Origin: Lactobacillus kimbladii
Lineage (GTDB): Bacteria; Bacillota; Bacilli; Lactobacillales; Lactobacillaceae
NCBI RefSeq assembly: GCF_000970755.1
Contig: NZ_KQ034006.1
Span: 39,174 to 102,547, forward strand
Direction: 5' to 3'
DNA length: 63,374 bases
Shown here piece by piece: positions 26,544 through 37,671 of this stretch; position 1 is the first letter of the stretch; every line of letters begins with the position of its first letter. The notes beneath the pieces were generated by a model. The model saw only the letters and a program-made list of their open reading frames with translations. It did not search any database and was not told where the DNA came from. Position numbers and translations under genes: made by a program.

Positions 26544-28196
26544 CTATATTAATAAAGCCAGTGATTCATAGGGCTGTAAAGCTAAAGTTTTAGGCACTTC
26601 TTGAAAATTTTTATCGTAGTTGCTAATTAAAGTTTGTGCTTTTTGCCCTTGATAAGAAGCGGGTAAACCGTAAGTTGCTTTTTGCCCATAAAAGTTGTTA
26701 ATTACAAGTAAGGTTTGTCCTCGGTAAAGCCTGCAATAAGCAAAAACTTGTGGGTGTTCCAAGTCAATGGGTTCATAGCTTCCCTTAGCAATAATGGGGT
26801 AATGTTTTCTTAAGTAAATCAGCTTTTGATAATATGGGAAAATTTCACCATGATCAAGTTCAGCCGCCACGTTAATTTGCTCTTGATCTTTTGGCTTTAG
26901 CCAAGGGGTTCCAGTAGTAAAGCCGACGTTGACGGTGTTATCCCAATGCATTGGCGTTCTGCTATTATCGCGCGACTTTGCCTGAATAATTGCCAGCGCT
27001 TTGGAGTCACTTAAGCCTTGCTTTTTAAGCTCATCATAGGCATTGAGTGTTTCGACATCCACATAGTCCGTAATCTTTTGGTAATTGGGATTGATCATGC
27101 CAATTTCTTCGCCCTGATAAATATAAGGGGTCCCGCGTAATAGGTGCATTACGGTAGCCAACATTTCAGCGGATTTTTCCCGAAAATGAATAGGATCACC
27201 AAAACGGCTCAGTGCCCAGGGCTGGTCATGATTATTCCAAAACAGGGCATTCCAGCCACCACCTTGACTCATTCCAATCTGCCAGTTATTAAGAGCATTT
27301 TTTAAAGCGGAAAAGTCAAAAGGTATTTTGGTCCATTTCTGACCATTTTGATAATCAACTTTTAGATGATGAAATGTGAAAACCATTGATAATTCATGAT
27401 TATCTTTTCTAGTGTAAGCAACGGAATTGGCAACAGTTGTTGAGGACATTTCTCCCACAGTAATAGCATCTGGCTCCTGACCAAACGTTTTTTGATTTAA
27501 TTCTTTTAGGTATTGGTGCACTATCGGCTGGTCTGTATACATTAACTTGCTAGCAGTGTTTTTAGGCGCATCAGTGAGTTTTTCATCTTTGCCAATAACA
27601 TTAATCACGTCAAAACGAAAGCCTTTGACCCCTTTGTCACGCCAAAAATTAACGACCTTAAATAGTTCTTTCCTAACTGCAGGATTATGCCAGTCGAGGT
27701 CAGCTTGAGTTTTGTCATATAAATGAAGGTAATACTTGCCGGTTTTGCCAAATGGGGCCCAGGCTGGCCCACCAAACTTAGATGTCCAATTGTTAGGTAA
27801 GCTGCCATCTGCTTTAGGCTTTCTAATGTAGAAAAATTTTTGATAATATTCGTCTCCAGCCAACGCCTTTTTAAACCAAATGTGATCGGTGGAACAATGA
27901 TTTAAAACCATGTCGAGCATCACACCAATATGGTTTTGAGCTAGCTTTGCGACTAATTCTTCGAAATCGGCCATTGTGCCAAATAATGGATCAATTTCGT
28001 AATAATTTGCGATGTCATAGCCATTATCGTTTTGAGGAGACACAAAAAAGGGATTAAACCAAATCATATCGATATTTAGTTTTTTTAAGTAGGGGATTTT
28101 TGCGATAATTCCCCTTAAGTCACCGATCCCGTCACCATTGCTGTCATAAAATGATTTGGGATATATTTGGTAAATCACTTTGTCAGCTAAACTCAT
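26544..28196 (-). CDS. treC: Trehalose-6-phosphate hydrolase (GH13)
   Basis: The 550-aa GH13 alpha-amylase-fold enzyme hydrolyses trehalose-6-phosphate to glucose and glucose-6-phosphate. GH13 motifs are present: MLDMVLNH, nucleophile Asp in FRFDVINV, acid/base Glu in VGEMSS, and NNHDQPW. Its start overlaps the end of the regulator gene by four bases. Together with the divergent trehalose PTS gene it forms the treB/treR/treC set known from L. acidophilus, which supports trehalose over other oligo-1,6-glucosidase substrates. Confidence 0.92.
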   Translation of the reverse strand: MSLADKVIYQIYPKSFYDSNGDGIGDLRGIIAKIPYLKKLNIDMIWFNPFFVSPQNDNGYDIANYYEIDPLFGTMADFEELVAKLAQNHIGVMLDMVLNHCSTDHIWFKKALAGDEYYQKFFYIRKPKADGSLPNNWTSKFGGPAWAPFGKTGKYYLHLYDKTQADLDWHNPAVRKELFKVVNFWRDKGVKGFRFDVINVIGKDEKLTDAPKNTASKLMYTDQPIVHQYLKELNQKTFGQEPDAITVGEMSSTTVANSVAYTRKDNHELSMVFTFHHLKVDYQNGQKWTKIPFDFSALKNALNNWQIGMSQGGGWNALFWNNHDQPWALSRFGDPIHFREKSAEMLATVMHLLRGTPYIYQGEEIGMINPNYQKITDYVDVETLNAYDELKKQGLSDSKALAIIQAKSRDNSRTPMHWDNTVNVGFTTGTPWLKPKDQEQINVAAELDHGEIFPYYQKLIYLRKHYPIIAKGSYEPIDLEHPQVFAYCRLYRGQTLLVINNFYGQKATYGLPASYQGQKAQTLISNYDKNFQEVPKTLALQPYESLALLI

Positions 28197-28924
28197 AATA
28201 TAAGTCCTCCATTTTTAGCTTTTCTATGGGCGAAGTCTACAAATTTAAATTTATCAGGCCGGTGTTGCGAAATAGTGTACTGAAAAAAAGATGTATCTTT
28301 CAAATAAGTTAAACTACGCACTACCACCACTAAGTTAGTATCGGTAAGGTGCAACTGCGCCATTACATTTTTACTTGCCGGTTCTACAGTAATAGTTTTA
28401 GTGGCATAATCAATTTCAAGTCCTAAATCATGTTCAAAATAGTGGTATAAAGAACTTTTTGCCTGGCTAGCTGATATGTCAGGTACATATTTTTTTAAAA
28501 TATAATCTTCGTCAACTACTATTGGCTCCTGATTAATTAACCGTAAACGGGCTACATAGGTTGCGGCAGTTTCTGTTAAGGATAAATGTTTACGGATTAT
28601 AAAAGGCATCTGGGCATCTTCTAAGGCCAATATTTTCGTTGCAGCATGCATTTGCTTTTGCTTGTTCAGTTCGTCAAAAGATTCAATATCAGAAATAGGG
28701 AAGGCAATCCTTGCTGCATTAATAACTACTGAGCCCTTTCCTTTTATTTTTTGAATTATGCCAGCATCTAAGAGTTCGTTTAAAGCTTTTCTAATTGTTT
28801 CACGTGAAACATTATAAAGTTCTGACAGAGCAGGCTCACTCGGTAAAAAATCACCGACAACATATTGTTTGTGCTTTATTTTATTTGTTAGATCCGCTGC
28901 TATTTGTAAATATTTAGCTCTCAT
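28193..28924 (-). CDS. treR: Trehalose operon repressor, GntR family
   Basis: The 243-aa protein has a winged helix (residues about 5-68, FLPSEPALSELYNVSRETIR) and a UTRA effector domain. It is transcribed ahead of treC and divergently from the trehalose PTS gene. Family members are released by trehalose-6-phosphate. Two matching half-palindromic sites (GTCTAGAC and GTCTATAC) in the divergent region are its likely operators. Confidence 0.9.
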   Translation of the reverse strand: MRAKYLQIAADLTNKIKHKQYVVGDFLPSEPALSELYNVSRETIRKALNELLDAGIIQKIKGKGSVVINAARIAFPISDIESFDELNKQKQMHAATKILALEDAQMPFIIRKHLSLTETAATYVARLRLINQEPIVVDEDYILKKYVPDISASQAKSSLYHYFEHDLGLEIDYATKTITVEPASKNVMAQLHLTDTNLVVVVRSLTYLKDTSFFQYTISQHRPDKFKFVDFAHRKAKNGGLIL

Positions 28925-28977
28925 TATTAGTTATCCACCTTTTAACACTAATCATACCACCTTACGTTTATTTTTTA

Positions 28978-29085
28978 CCTGTCTAGACCAATAAAAAATA
29001 AAAAAATTTTTGTTACAACAACATAATAAGCAATTTATTGACACCTGTCTATACAAGAACTATAATTTTAAGGAAAGCGTTATCA
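28978..29085. promoter_or_regulatory. treB/treR control region: two TreR-type operators, strong promoter, cre
   Basis: Rightward promoter: TTGACA at 29038-29043 and TATAAT at 29061-29066, spacer 17. CCTGTCTATACAAG (29044-29057) fills that spacer, and the related CCTGTCTAGACC lies at 28978-28989 on the treR side. GGAAAGCGTTATCA at 29072-29085 matches the cre consensus at 13 of 14 positions just after the -10. Confidence 0.75.
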
Positions 29086-29132
29086 GTATATGTGACTGAC
29101 CTTTTATGTTGTAATTTTCTGGAGGCTAAAAT

Positions 29133-31112
29133 ATGAGTAGTACGATTAAAATACTGGCACCTGTTGCCGGTGAGGTCATTAACCTGGAGGATGTTAATGA
29201 TCCGGTTTTTTCTCAGAAGAAGCTAGGTGAAGGATTTGCCGTTAAACCCAGCGCAGGAGAAATAGTTTCGCCTGTAACTGGGAAGGTGGTAATGGTTGCC
29301 GAAACAAAGCACGCACTTGGTTTGCAAACTGCGGATGGTGTGGAAGTGATGATTCACCTAGGTATAGATACCGTTGAACTTGATGGCAAACCGTTTGATT
29401 TGCAAGTGGCAGCTGGCTCTGAAGTAAAAGCTGGCCAGCAACTGGGGACAATGGATCTGCAAGCGATTAAAGATGCCCAAAAAGATGATACAGTGATTTT
29501 GGCAATTACTAATACCGCTGATGTTTTAGCTGGTATCGATCTTGCTCTGGGCACTAAAGCTGCTGGTGAAATTGCAGCCACTATCACGTTGAAACAAGCT
29601 AAAGCAGCACCAGCTGCAGCTAACAAAAATGAAAATAAATACCAAACTACGGCACGTGAAATTGTTAAGGCGGTTGGTGGCGCTGATAATGTTAAAAGCG
29701 TTATGCACTGCTTTACCCGTCTGCGCTTTACCTTAAATGATGATAGTATTCCGCAGGATGACGAGGTTAATAATATTAAAGGTGTAATAGATGTTACCCG
29801 TGCTAATAACCAATATCAAATAGTTATTGGGCAAACGGTAGAAGATGTTTACGATGAACTAATTAAGCTACTCGGGCCTGAATATGCTGGACAAGGTGAG
29901 CCTGCACCTGCTGCTCCAGCCCCAGCAGCTAACCAATCTCTTGGTGGCAAGATTAAAAATGGCTTCTTCCAGTTAATAGGCGTAATTACCGGTTCTATGA
30001 TGCCTGTAATTGGTTTGCTGGCAGCCAGTGGTATGTTAAAAGGTATTCTTAACATCTTGACTAACTTTTGCCACATGTCTACGGCTTCTCCAACTTACAC
30101 TATTATTAATGCGATGGGGGATGCATCGTTTTACTTCTTGCCTTTAATTGTTGGATTTACTGCTGCTCAAAGATTAGGCTCTAATCCGGTAGTTGTTTCT
30201 ATTATTGGCGGCTTTCTGATTTACCCTGATTTAGTAAAAATATATGCCAGCGGTAAATTCAGTTATTTTCTAGCCGGTGTAGGTATTAATGCCAACTTCT
30301 TTGGTATTCCAATTCATATTCCGCAATATACTTATTCGATTTTCCCAATGATTTTTGCGGCTTGGATGGCTGCTAAGATTGAACCGTGGATTAAGAAGTG
30401 GATGCCAGTCACATTAAGACAAATTTTCACTCCTCTAGTAGAAATCTTTTTAGTAGGGATGACCGTCTTAATTATTGTTGGTCCCGTAATTTCATTTATT
30501 TCTACGGGAATTGCCAAAGTATTGCAATGGCTCTTAACTGTCAACACTGCACTTTCCGGTCTCATTATCGGTGGTCTTTACCAGATACTGGTTATCTTCG
30601 GACTGCACTGGGCTGTAGTTCCAATTATTGCGAATGATATTGCTGCAACGGGACATAGTATTTTAAACGGTATTGTTTCAGTAACGATGATTGCACAAGG
30701 TGCTGGCGCCCTTGCAGTTTGGTTTAAGACTAAGCACAATCCTGACCTAAAGGGCTTATCTTTAAGTGCTGCTATTTCCGCTGCTGTCGGTATTACTGAG
30801 CCGGCAATGTACGGTGTTAACTTAAAGTATGGTCGTGTATTTATGACTTCCAGCCTCGGTGCTGCCATTGGTGGCCTGGTCAACGGTCTGCTTAAAGTTG
30901 ATATGTATGGTTTTACTGGTAGCTTGATTGGTTTTCCATCCTTTGTTCCTAAAGCTGGACAAGGCAATCCTAATAACCTGCTGAACTTCTGGATCGCTTC
31001 CATTGTGACAATTGTCGCTGCTTTTGCTTTGACCTACTTCTTTGGTTATAAGGAAAACGACGCTGATAGTCCTAAAGATGCACCCAAGAAGAAGAATTTA
31101 GCTGATTTATAA
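29133..31112 (+). CDS. treB: Trehalose PTS permease, domains IIA-IIB-IIC
   Basis: The 659-aa protein is a complete single-chain permease. A IIA-Glc-type domain (1-155, phospho-His in VMIHLG about His75) is followed by an Ala/Pro linker, IIB (165-255, phospho-Cys193 in MHCFTRLRF), a second Ala/Pro linker, and IIC with about ten helices (270-640). It imports trehalose as trehalose-6-phosphate for TreC. The N-terminal IIA placement is the lactobacillus arrangement. Control by TreR and CcpA is visible upstream, and an inverted-repeat terminator follows. Confidence 0.92.
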   Translation: MSSTIKILAPVAGEVINLEDVNDPVFSQKKLGEGFAVKPSAGEIVSPVTGKVVMVAETKHALGLQTADGVEVMIHLGIDTVELDGKPFDLQVAAGSEVKAGQQLGTMDLQAIKDAQKDDTVILAITNTADVLAGIDLALGTKAAGEIAATITLKQAKAAPAAANKNENKYQTTAREIVKAVGGADNVKSVMHCFTRLRFTLNDDSIPQDDEVNNIKGVIDVTRANNQYQIVIGQTVEDVYDELIKLLGPEYAGQGEPAPAAPAPAANQSLGGKIKNGFFQLIGVITGSMMPVIGLLAASGMLKGILNILTNFCHMSTASPTYTIINAMGDASFYFLPLIVGFTAAQRLGSNPVVVSIIGGFLIYPDLVKIYASGKFSYFLAGVGINANFFGIPIHIPQYTYSIFPMIFAAWMAAKIEPWIKKWMPVTLRQIFTPLVEIFLVGMTVLIIVGPVISFISTGIAKVLQWLLTVNTALSGLIIGGLYQILVIFGLHWAVVPIIANDIAATGHSILNGIVSVTMIAQGAGALAVWFKTKHNPDLKGLSLSAAISAAVGITEPAMYGVNLKYGRVFMTSSLGAAIGGLVNGLLKVDMYGFTGSLIGFPSFVPKAGQGNPNNLLNFWIASIVTIVAAFALTYFFGYKENDADSPKDAPKKKNLADL

Positions 31113-31148
31113 TTAAAGACTTTAAAAGTAACTAAATTTCCATAATTA

Positions 31149-31201
31149 AAGTGCTCCTAAATAGTTAGACATATAATCTAATTATCAGGAGCGCTTTTTT
31201 G
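31149..31201 (+). terminator. Rho-independent terminator of treB
   Basis: AGTGCTCCT pairs with AGGAGCGCT and is followed by TTTTT. An inner TTAGA...TCTAA stem lies in the loop. Confidence 0.85.
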
Positions 31202-31215
31202 ATTGATTTTATATT

Positions 31216-33111
31216 TTATAATAATAGATCTTTGTAAAACTCATCAATACTTTGGGCATTAAGAACTTTGGCAAATGTTTTTTCATCTGAAAGAAACTCC
31301 ATTAAGTTTTCATACATATTTCGAAATACGTCTTTATATTCTTCAGAAATTGAAATTATAAATACCATGTTAACTAATTTGTCATCCCATTCAATTCCTT
31401 GTTGAGATAGTAAAACAGCAACTTTTGTTTGAGGAGAATTATAATTCATAGGGTGAATGATAGCAATTTTATTAAAAGCAGTTGATCCCATAGATTCTCT
31501 TTGTAAAATTTCACTATAAAAGCTTGTATTAACAATCCCTAAGGACTTCATCTTCAAATAAATTTTTTTGGTTATTTTTTCTTTCGTGGTTTTAGTATCA
31601 ATATTCCAAAATAAGTCATTTGAAAAAAATGGCAGAGACCTTTTTTTAAATAAGTTTTTCTTTTTCTGTAAAGATGCTTCATCTATTGCGGCTTGAATTT
31701 TTGCTTTTTGTTTATTTAAGCTAAATGGACTTAATTGTATGTATTTTTGATTTGTCTGGCTCTTTTCATTTTGAAGCATAATTATAAAAATAAGGTCGTA
31801 AGAATTAAAGTCACTATTATTATCAGTTTCATCAGTTTCTTTTACAATCGTGATATCTTTAGTGAAATTGCGTCTAAAAAAATCGTGTACTTGTTCTCTG
31901 ATATTTAAATAAGTAGGAACAATCAGCTCTGCTTTCAGTTTTTCAGGATTGTGTTTCTGCCTTTCAATTTCTGCGCCAATATGAAGTGCTATGAATGCAA
32001 TTTCATCTTCAGAAACTTTAACTTGCCAAATTTTGTTAATTTGGAATGCAACATATGTAGCAATGTCATAGATTAGGGGGAAATTATTACTTATATTAAT
32101 TTTAATTGGATTACGAAGGGTTTGATGATGCTTTAGACGAAAAAGAAGATTATAAAGATGGATAGAAAAAGGCTGGATAAACTTAACGGAACTAAGGTCT
32201 ACTAAATACATATTAGAAACTTTACTAATAATCAATTGAATATTTTTAGTAAATGCTTTATCAAAATATTTTTGATTAGAAATCTCTGAATATAAGTTTG
32301 CATTTGATTTAAATAAAATATCTATTTCTTGAATTTCTGATGCAGATATATTGGCGGAAAATGTTTTTTTGATTGATTTAGCCAAATCTATTGTATACTT
32401 TCCTACTTTGCTTCGATCAGGTGAAGAAGATTGATTAATTGTCTTTCCAATAGATAGCCTAGACACAAGGATTAATAGATGTAACAAAAGATTGTTATAA
32501 GAAAACTCATTCAGTTGCAGATCATATTTTTTGATAATTTGATCTATCATAGTTTGTAGTTTATCAGTTGTTTCCTTGCCAAATGACTTTTCTAAATAAG
32601 CACTATTTAATAGATTGCCAGTATTTTCGCGATAAATTGAGTAACTAAATAATTGTCTCTTATTGTATTCTTTCCCTGATAAAGATAATTGATCATGAGA
32701 GGATACAATTTTTAAATGCCACTGATTCAACCTTTTATTAATAAAATTAATTGCTCTTTTTAATGTCGTATATGAAATATAAAGTTCATTAGCTAAACTG
32801 AATGAATCCAAAGAACTGTTTCGCAGAAGCTTTTGGATGATGTAAGTAAATCTTTCCTCGCTATTTTGTGGTATATGTGATCCAACTTCTTGTTTTATTC
32901 GGAGTAGTTCTGTGGCAGCAAGTCTGTCAGTAATGTAATATCCAGTATTATTTGCAGAAATAATTTGACTGTCACTTAAACCATTAATTTCATGAACATA
33001 ATTTCTTATGGTTCTTGCTGATACTTTTAGCTGATTAGCTAAATCTTTGCTGACTATGGTGCTTTCTGACTTTAACAGTATTCTTATTAGATCGCTTAGT
33101 TTATCATGCAT
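31216..33111 (-). CDS. PRD-domain PTS-controlled activator (LicR/MtlR type)
   Basis: About 631 aa from ATG 33111, chosen because GGGGGAG lies just upstream; an upstream in-frame ATG at 33180 has no such site. Order: two N-terminal helix-turn-helices (to about 150), PRD1 and PRD2 (about 170-390, with LALHIGAEIER-like histidine motifs), a IIB-like segment, and a C-terminal IIA-type domain with His in IAIIHPMNY. Such proteins activate PTS operons and are tuned by phosphorylation. It diverges from the lactose/cellobiose-type PTS genes, its obvious target. Confidence 0.85.
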   Translation of the reverse strand: MHDKLSDLIRILLKSESTIVSKDLANQLKVSARTIRNYVHEINGLSDSQIISANNTGYYITDRLAATELLRIKQEVGSHIPQNSEERFTYIIQKLLRNSSLDSFSLANELYISYTTLKRAINFINKRLNQWHLKIVSSHDQLSLSGKEYNKRQLFSYSIYRENTGNLLNSAYLEKSFGKETTDKLQTMIDQIIKKYDLQLNEFSYNNLLLHLLILVSRLSIGKTINQSSSPDRSKVGKYTIDLAKSIKKTFSANISASEIQEIDILFKSNANLYSEISNQKYFDKAFTKNIQLIISKVSNMYLVDLSSVKFIQPFSIHLYNLLFRLKHHQTLRNPIKINISNNFPLIYDIATYVAFQINKIWQVKVSEDEIAFIALHIGAEIERQKHNPEKLKAELIVPTYLNIREQVHDFFRRNFTKDITIVKETDETDNNSDFNSYDLIFIIMLQNEKSQTNQKYIQLSPFSLNKQKAKIQAAIDEASLQKKKNLFKKRSLPFFSNDLFWNIDTKTTKEKITKKIYLKMKSLGIVNTSFYSEILQRESMGSTAFNKIAIIHPMNYNSPQTKVAVLLSQQGIEWDDKLVNMVFIISISEEYKDVFRNMYENLMEFLSDEKTFAKVLNAQSIDEFYKDLLL

Positions 33112-33213
33112 AATGAATCTCCCCCTGTAAATCTGACTCCCAATATTAGTTATTTTTATGCTAAAGAAAATAGGCATCAACTCTACTTTTTCATCAGTGT
33201 AGGAAATAAAGTA

Positions 33214-33271
33214 TTTCCGCTACAGTGGAAAAGCTTAGGATGAATAAATTTCGGAAGCTTAGGATAATAAA
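33214..33271 (+). promoter_or_regulatory. Direct repeats upstream of the beta-glucoside PTS operon
   Basis: AAGCTTAGGAT occurs at 33231-33241 and 33255-33265, each followed by an AATAAA-like run, 24 bases apart. An inverted repeat TTTCC...GGAAA lies at 33214-33230. They are candidate sites for the divergent PRD activator. No consensus -35 is visible, which suits an activator-dependent promoter. Confidence 0.45.
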
Positions 33272-33309
33272 GTTGATCAAACAAGTTTGAAAGATTTAGG
33301 AGGTTCAAC

Positions 33310-33630
33310 ATGTCTGAGACGAAAAAGATTTTATTAGTCTGTGGTATGGGAATGTCCAGTGGTTTTTTAGCTACTAGTGCACGCAAAGCAGCAAAAAAAC
33401 TTGGCAAGAATTATCAGATAGAAGCACGAAGTGAAACAGAAGTTTCATCATTTTTATCTTCTATTGATGGATTGCTGATTGGACCGCATTATTCTCAAAA
33501 ATTAGACTCATTTCGGAAACAAGCGCAACCATATCATGTTCCCGTAGAAGTCATTCCAGATAAAATTTATGGAATGATTGATGGAAAAGGGTTAATTGAA
33601 TTTATTCAAAACTCTTTATTTAAAGAATAG
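33310..33630 (+). CDS. PTS lactose/cellobiose-family IIB component
   Basis: The 106-aa cytosolic domain has the phospho-Cys in ILLVCGMGMSSG (Cys12). It is the first gene of the IIB-IIC-IIA-GH1 operon. It transfers phosphate from the IIA at 34.9 kb to the incoming disaccharide or beta-glucoside. Confidence 0.92.
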   Translation: MSETKKILLVCGMGMSSGFLATSARKAAKKLGKNYQIEARSETEVSSFLSSIDGLLIGPHYSQKLDSFRKQAQPYHVPVEVIPDKIYGMIDGKGLIEFIQNSLFKE

Positions 33631-33642
33631 GAGGAAACAATT

Positions 33643-34881
33643 ATGCATAGTGTCATTGATTGGCTGTCTAATAAAGTTGCACCCTCAATGAAAAAATTTG
33701 TAGATAGACCTTGGGTTGCAACCATTGCAGATTCAATGCAAAAAATTATTCCTTTTATCTTAGCGGGATCTTTGATTTTTCTTTATAACGTTTTTCGTTC
33801 TTATATTCCTGCACTACCAGATTTAAGTAATATTTCTAATTTTACTTTTGGTATGCTCGGCATATTAATTTCATATCTAATTGCTAGTGAGGCGATGGAA
33901 AAGCTAAATCATCCACAATACTTACAAACAGCTGGGTTAACAGCTGTTGCCACTTTCCTGATTGCAATTAACCCTAGAATTGATGCTAAAGGTATTTTTA
34001 CTGCTGAATTTAGTCGCTTTGGGGCAACCGGTTTGCTAGTAGGAATGTTAACAGGCTTAGTGGTAGCAATCATTTTTAATTTATGGGGCAAACTACACCT
34101 TTTAGAAAGTTCAAGTATACCAGATTTCGTTGTGGGATGGATTAATACTATCATTCCTATTTTGCTGAATGTTGCCTTATTCAGCATTATCGTTTTTATG
34201 AATAAACTTGATCCGTTTAAGTTAATCAATTTGGTCTTCAGTCCATTACAAAGTTTTGGTCAGACCCTACCGGGATTCTTACTATTAAGCTTGATACCGA
34301 CTTTCCTATATACTTTGGGAATTTCTTCATGGTCGTTTAATGCCGTTTCAACGCCAATATTTATGGCTGGTATCACTGCCAATATTGCGGCTGTTGCTGC
34401 AGGTAGACCCGCAACCAATATTTCTACTAGTGAAGTAATGTTCACCACTGCCCTAATTACTATGGGAGGAATGGGAGCAACTTTAACTTTAAATATATTA
34501 ATGCTATTTGCTAAGTCTACTCGTTTAAAAGCCATTGGCAGAATCTGTATTATTCCATCAATTTTTAACATCAATGAACCGATTATGTTTTCGACTCCTG
34601 TTGTTATGACACCAATATTAATGATACCTACATGGATTAATGCTATTACTGGGCCATTAATTGTTTGGATTGTAATGAGACTGCACTGGCTAAATATTCC
34701 TTCAAAAATGATTCAAATTGGACAAATTCCTGCTCCATTTTCTTCGGTAATGATTACAGAAGATTTAAGAGCTGTAATTTGGTATGTTGTTTTATTTATA
34801 GTTTATTTAGCAACCTGGTATCCATTTTTTAAAGTTTATGATCACCAATTAGTAGAGGAAGAAAGCCATCAAGAAAGTTAG
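33643..34881 (+). CDS. PTS lactose/cellobiose-family IIC component
   Basis: The 412-aa membrane protein has about ten helices and the family features (DSMQKIIPFILAGSLIF near residue 30; NINEPIMFSTPVV near residue 310). AGGAGG precedes the ATG. It forms the channel for a beta-glucoside phosphorylated during uptake. Confidence 0.92.
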   Translation: MHSVIDWLSNKVAPSMKKFVDRPWVATIADSMQKIIPFILAGSLIFLYNVFRSYIPALPDLSNISNFTFGMLGILISYLIASEAMEKLNHPQYLQTAGLTAVATFLIAINPRIDAKGIFTAEFSRFGATGLLVGMLTGLVVAIIFNLWGKLHLLESSSIPDFVVGWINTIIPILLNVALFSIIVFMNKLDPFKLINLVFSPLQSFGQTLPGFLLLSLIPTFLYTLGISSWSFNAVSTPIFMAGITANIAAVAAGRPATNISTSEVMFTTALITMGGMGATLTLNILMLFAKSTRLKAIGRICIIPSIFNINEPIMFSTPVVMTPILMIPTWINAITGPLIVWIVMRLHWLNIPSKMIQIGQIPAPFSSVMITEDLRAVIWYVVLFIVYLATWYPFFKVYDHQLVEEESHQES

Positions 34882-34889
34882 GTGGAAGA

Positions 34890-36672
<1,783 letters not shown>

Positions 36673-36682
36673 TAAAAGCATG

Positions 36683-36717
36683 ACTGATACGATTTTTTAA
36701 AGTTGTATCAGTTTTTA
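36683..36717 (+). terminator. Rho-independent terminator of the PTS/GH1 operon
   Basis: ACTGATAC at 36683-36690 pairs with GTATCAGT at 36705-36712, followed by TTTTT. Confidence 0.85.
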
Positions 36718-36780
36718 TGTTTTAATAATTTATCTAGCTAAAATATATAAAGAGACTATCAAAGTTGGAGTGATTACAAA

Positions 36781-37457
36781 TTGAAAGTTCTGATAATTGG
36801 TGCTCACGGACAGATTGGGCAATTATTGGTAAAAATTCTACAAGAAAGTAAGACTTGCAAGTCATTGCAGGTTTGCGCTCCCATGAGCAGGAAAAAGCAT
36901 ATCAAGAAAAGGGAATTACTACTGCATTTGTTGATCTAGCAGGACCGCAAGGGCAATTGGTAAAAGTAATGCAAACGGTTGATGTAGTTGTATTTGCGGC
37001 GGGTTCAGGTGGCAAAACCGGTGCTGATGCAACGATGATGATTGACCTTGATGGAGCGGTCAAAGCAATTAATGCGGCAAAAGAAACTGGCGTTCACCGT
37101 TTTATCATGATTAGTGCAATTAAATCTGACGATCGCAGCTTTTGGTCGGATAATACACCAGCAGCAGGACCGCAAAATTATTACTATGCGGCAAAATATT
37201 ATGCTGATCAGTGGTTATTGCACAGTTCACTCGACTATACGATTTTACGGCCAGTGGCACTGACTAATCAAAAGGGAACGGGAAAGATCAAAGTGGCAAA
37301 TCATTTTACTGATTCTATTGCAGATATGACAATTACTCGTCAAGATGTGGCCCAAACGATTGCTGATATTATTTTAACGGGAAAATTACACCAAAAGGAA
37401 TTTGATATTGCCAATGGCTCAGTACCTATTGCACAGGCAATTACAAACTTCCACTAA
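36781..37457 (+). pseudogene. NAD(P)-binding (NmrA/SDR-like) protein, frameshifted
   Basis: TTG 36781, behind GGAGTG, encodes MKVLIIGAHGQIGQLLVKIL, the Rossmann dinucleotide-binding strand and glycine motif. The frame is lost around 36852. The rest continues one frame over from TTG 36855 (LQVIAGLRSHEQ..., YYYAAKYYADQWL, YTILRPVALT) to 37457. One missing G in AAGGAC restores a normal protein of about 225 aa. The downstream part alone lacks the cofactor-binding motif, so it would be inactive. Confidence 0.75.
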
Positions 37458-37478
37458 AAATATTTGATCATAAACTTT

Positions 37479-37527
37479 AAAAGGCTAATAAATTAATGCT
37501 TCGTTAACATAATTTATTAGTCTTTTA
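37479..37527 (+). terminator. Rho-independent terminator
   Basis: AAAAGGCTAATAAATTA pairs with TAATTTATTAGTCTTTT, a long stem with one mismatch and a T-run. Confidence 0.85.
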
Positions 37528-37606
37528 CTTTGGACTAAAACCCAATAAAAAATGAATGAAAGTAGTAGTGTAAATATTATTGCCTTAAGTCTGCTTAAAA
37601 AAAGTA

Positions 37607-37647
37607 TTGCGCTTATATTAGTGCATATAGTAAAATCTGCTTATATT
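37607..37647 (+). promoter_or_regulatory. Promoter of the NatAB-like exporter with repeated GCTTATATT boxes
   Basis: TTGCGC at 37607-37612 and TAAAAT at 37631-37636 (18-base spacer). GCTTATATT occurs at 37611-37619 and again at 37639-37647, bracketing the -10, possibly a regulator site. Confidence 0.4.
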
Positions 37648-37671
37648 GTTATTAGAATAAAGGAGGGAGCT

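Noticed and set aside
37552-37671. N-terminal 40-residue extension of the NatA-like ATPase
   Set aside because: Covers the promoter; AAAGGAGGGAG directly before ATG 37672 and the conserved protein start fix the true start.
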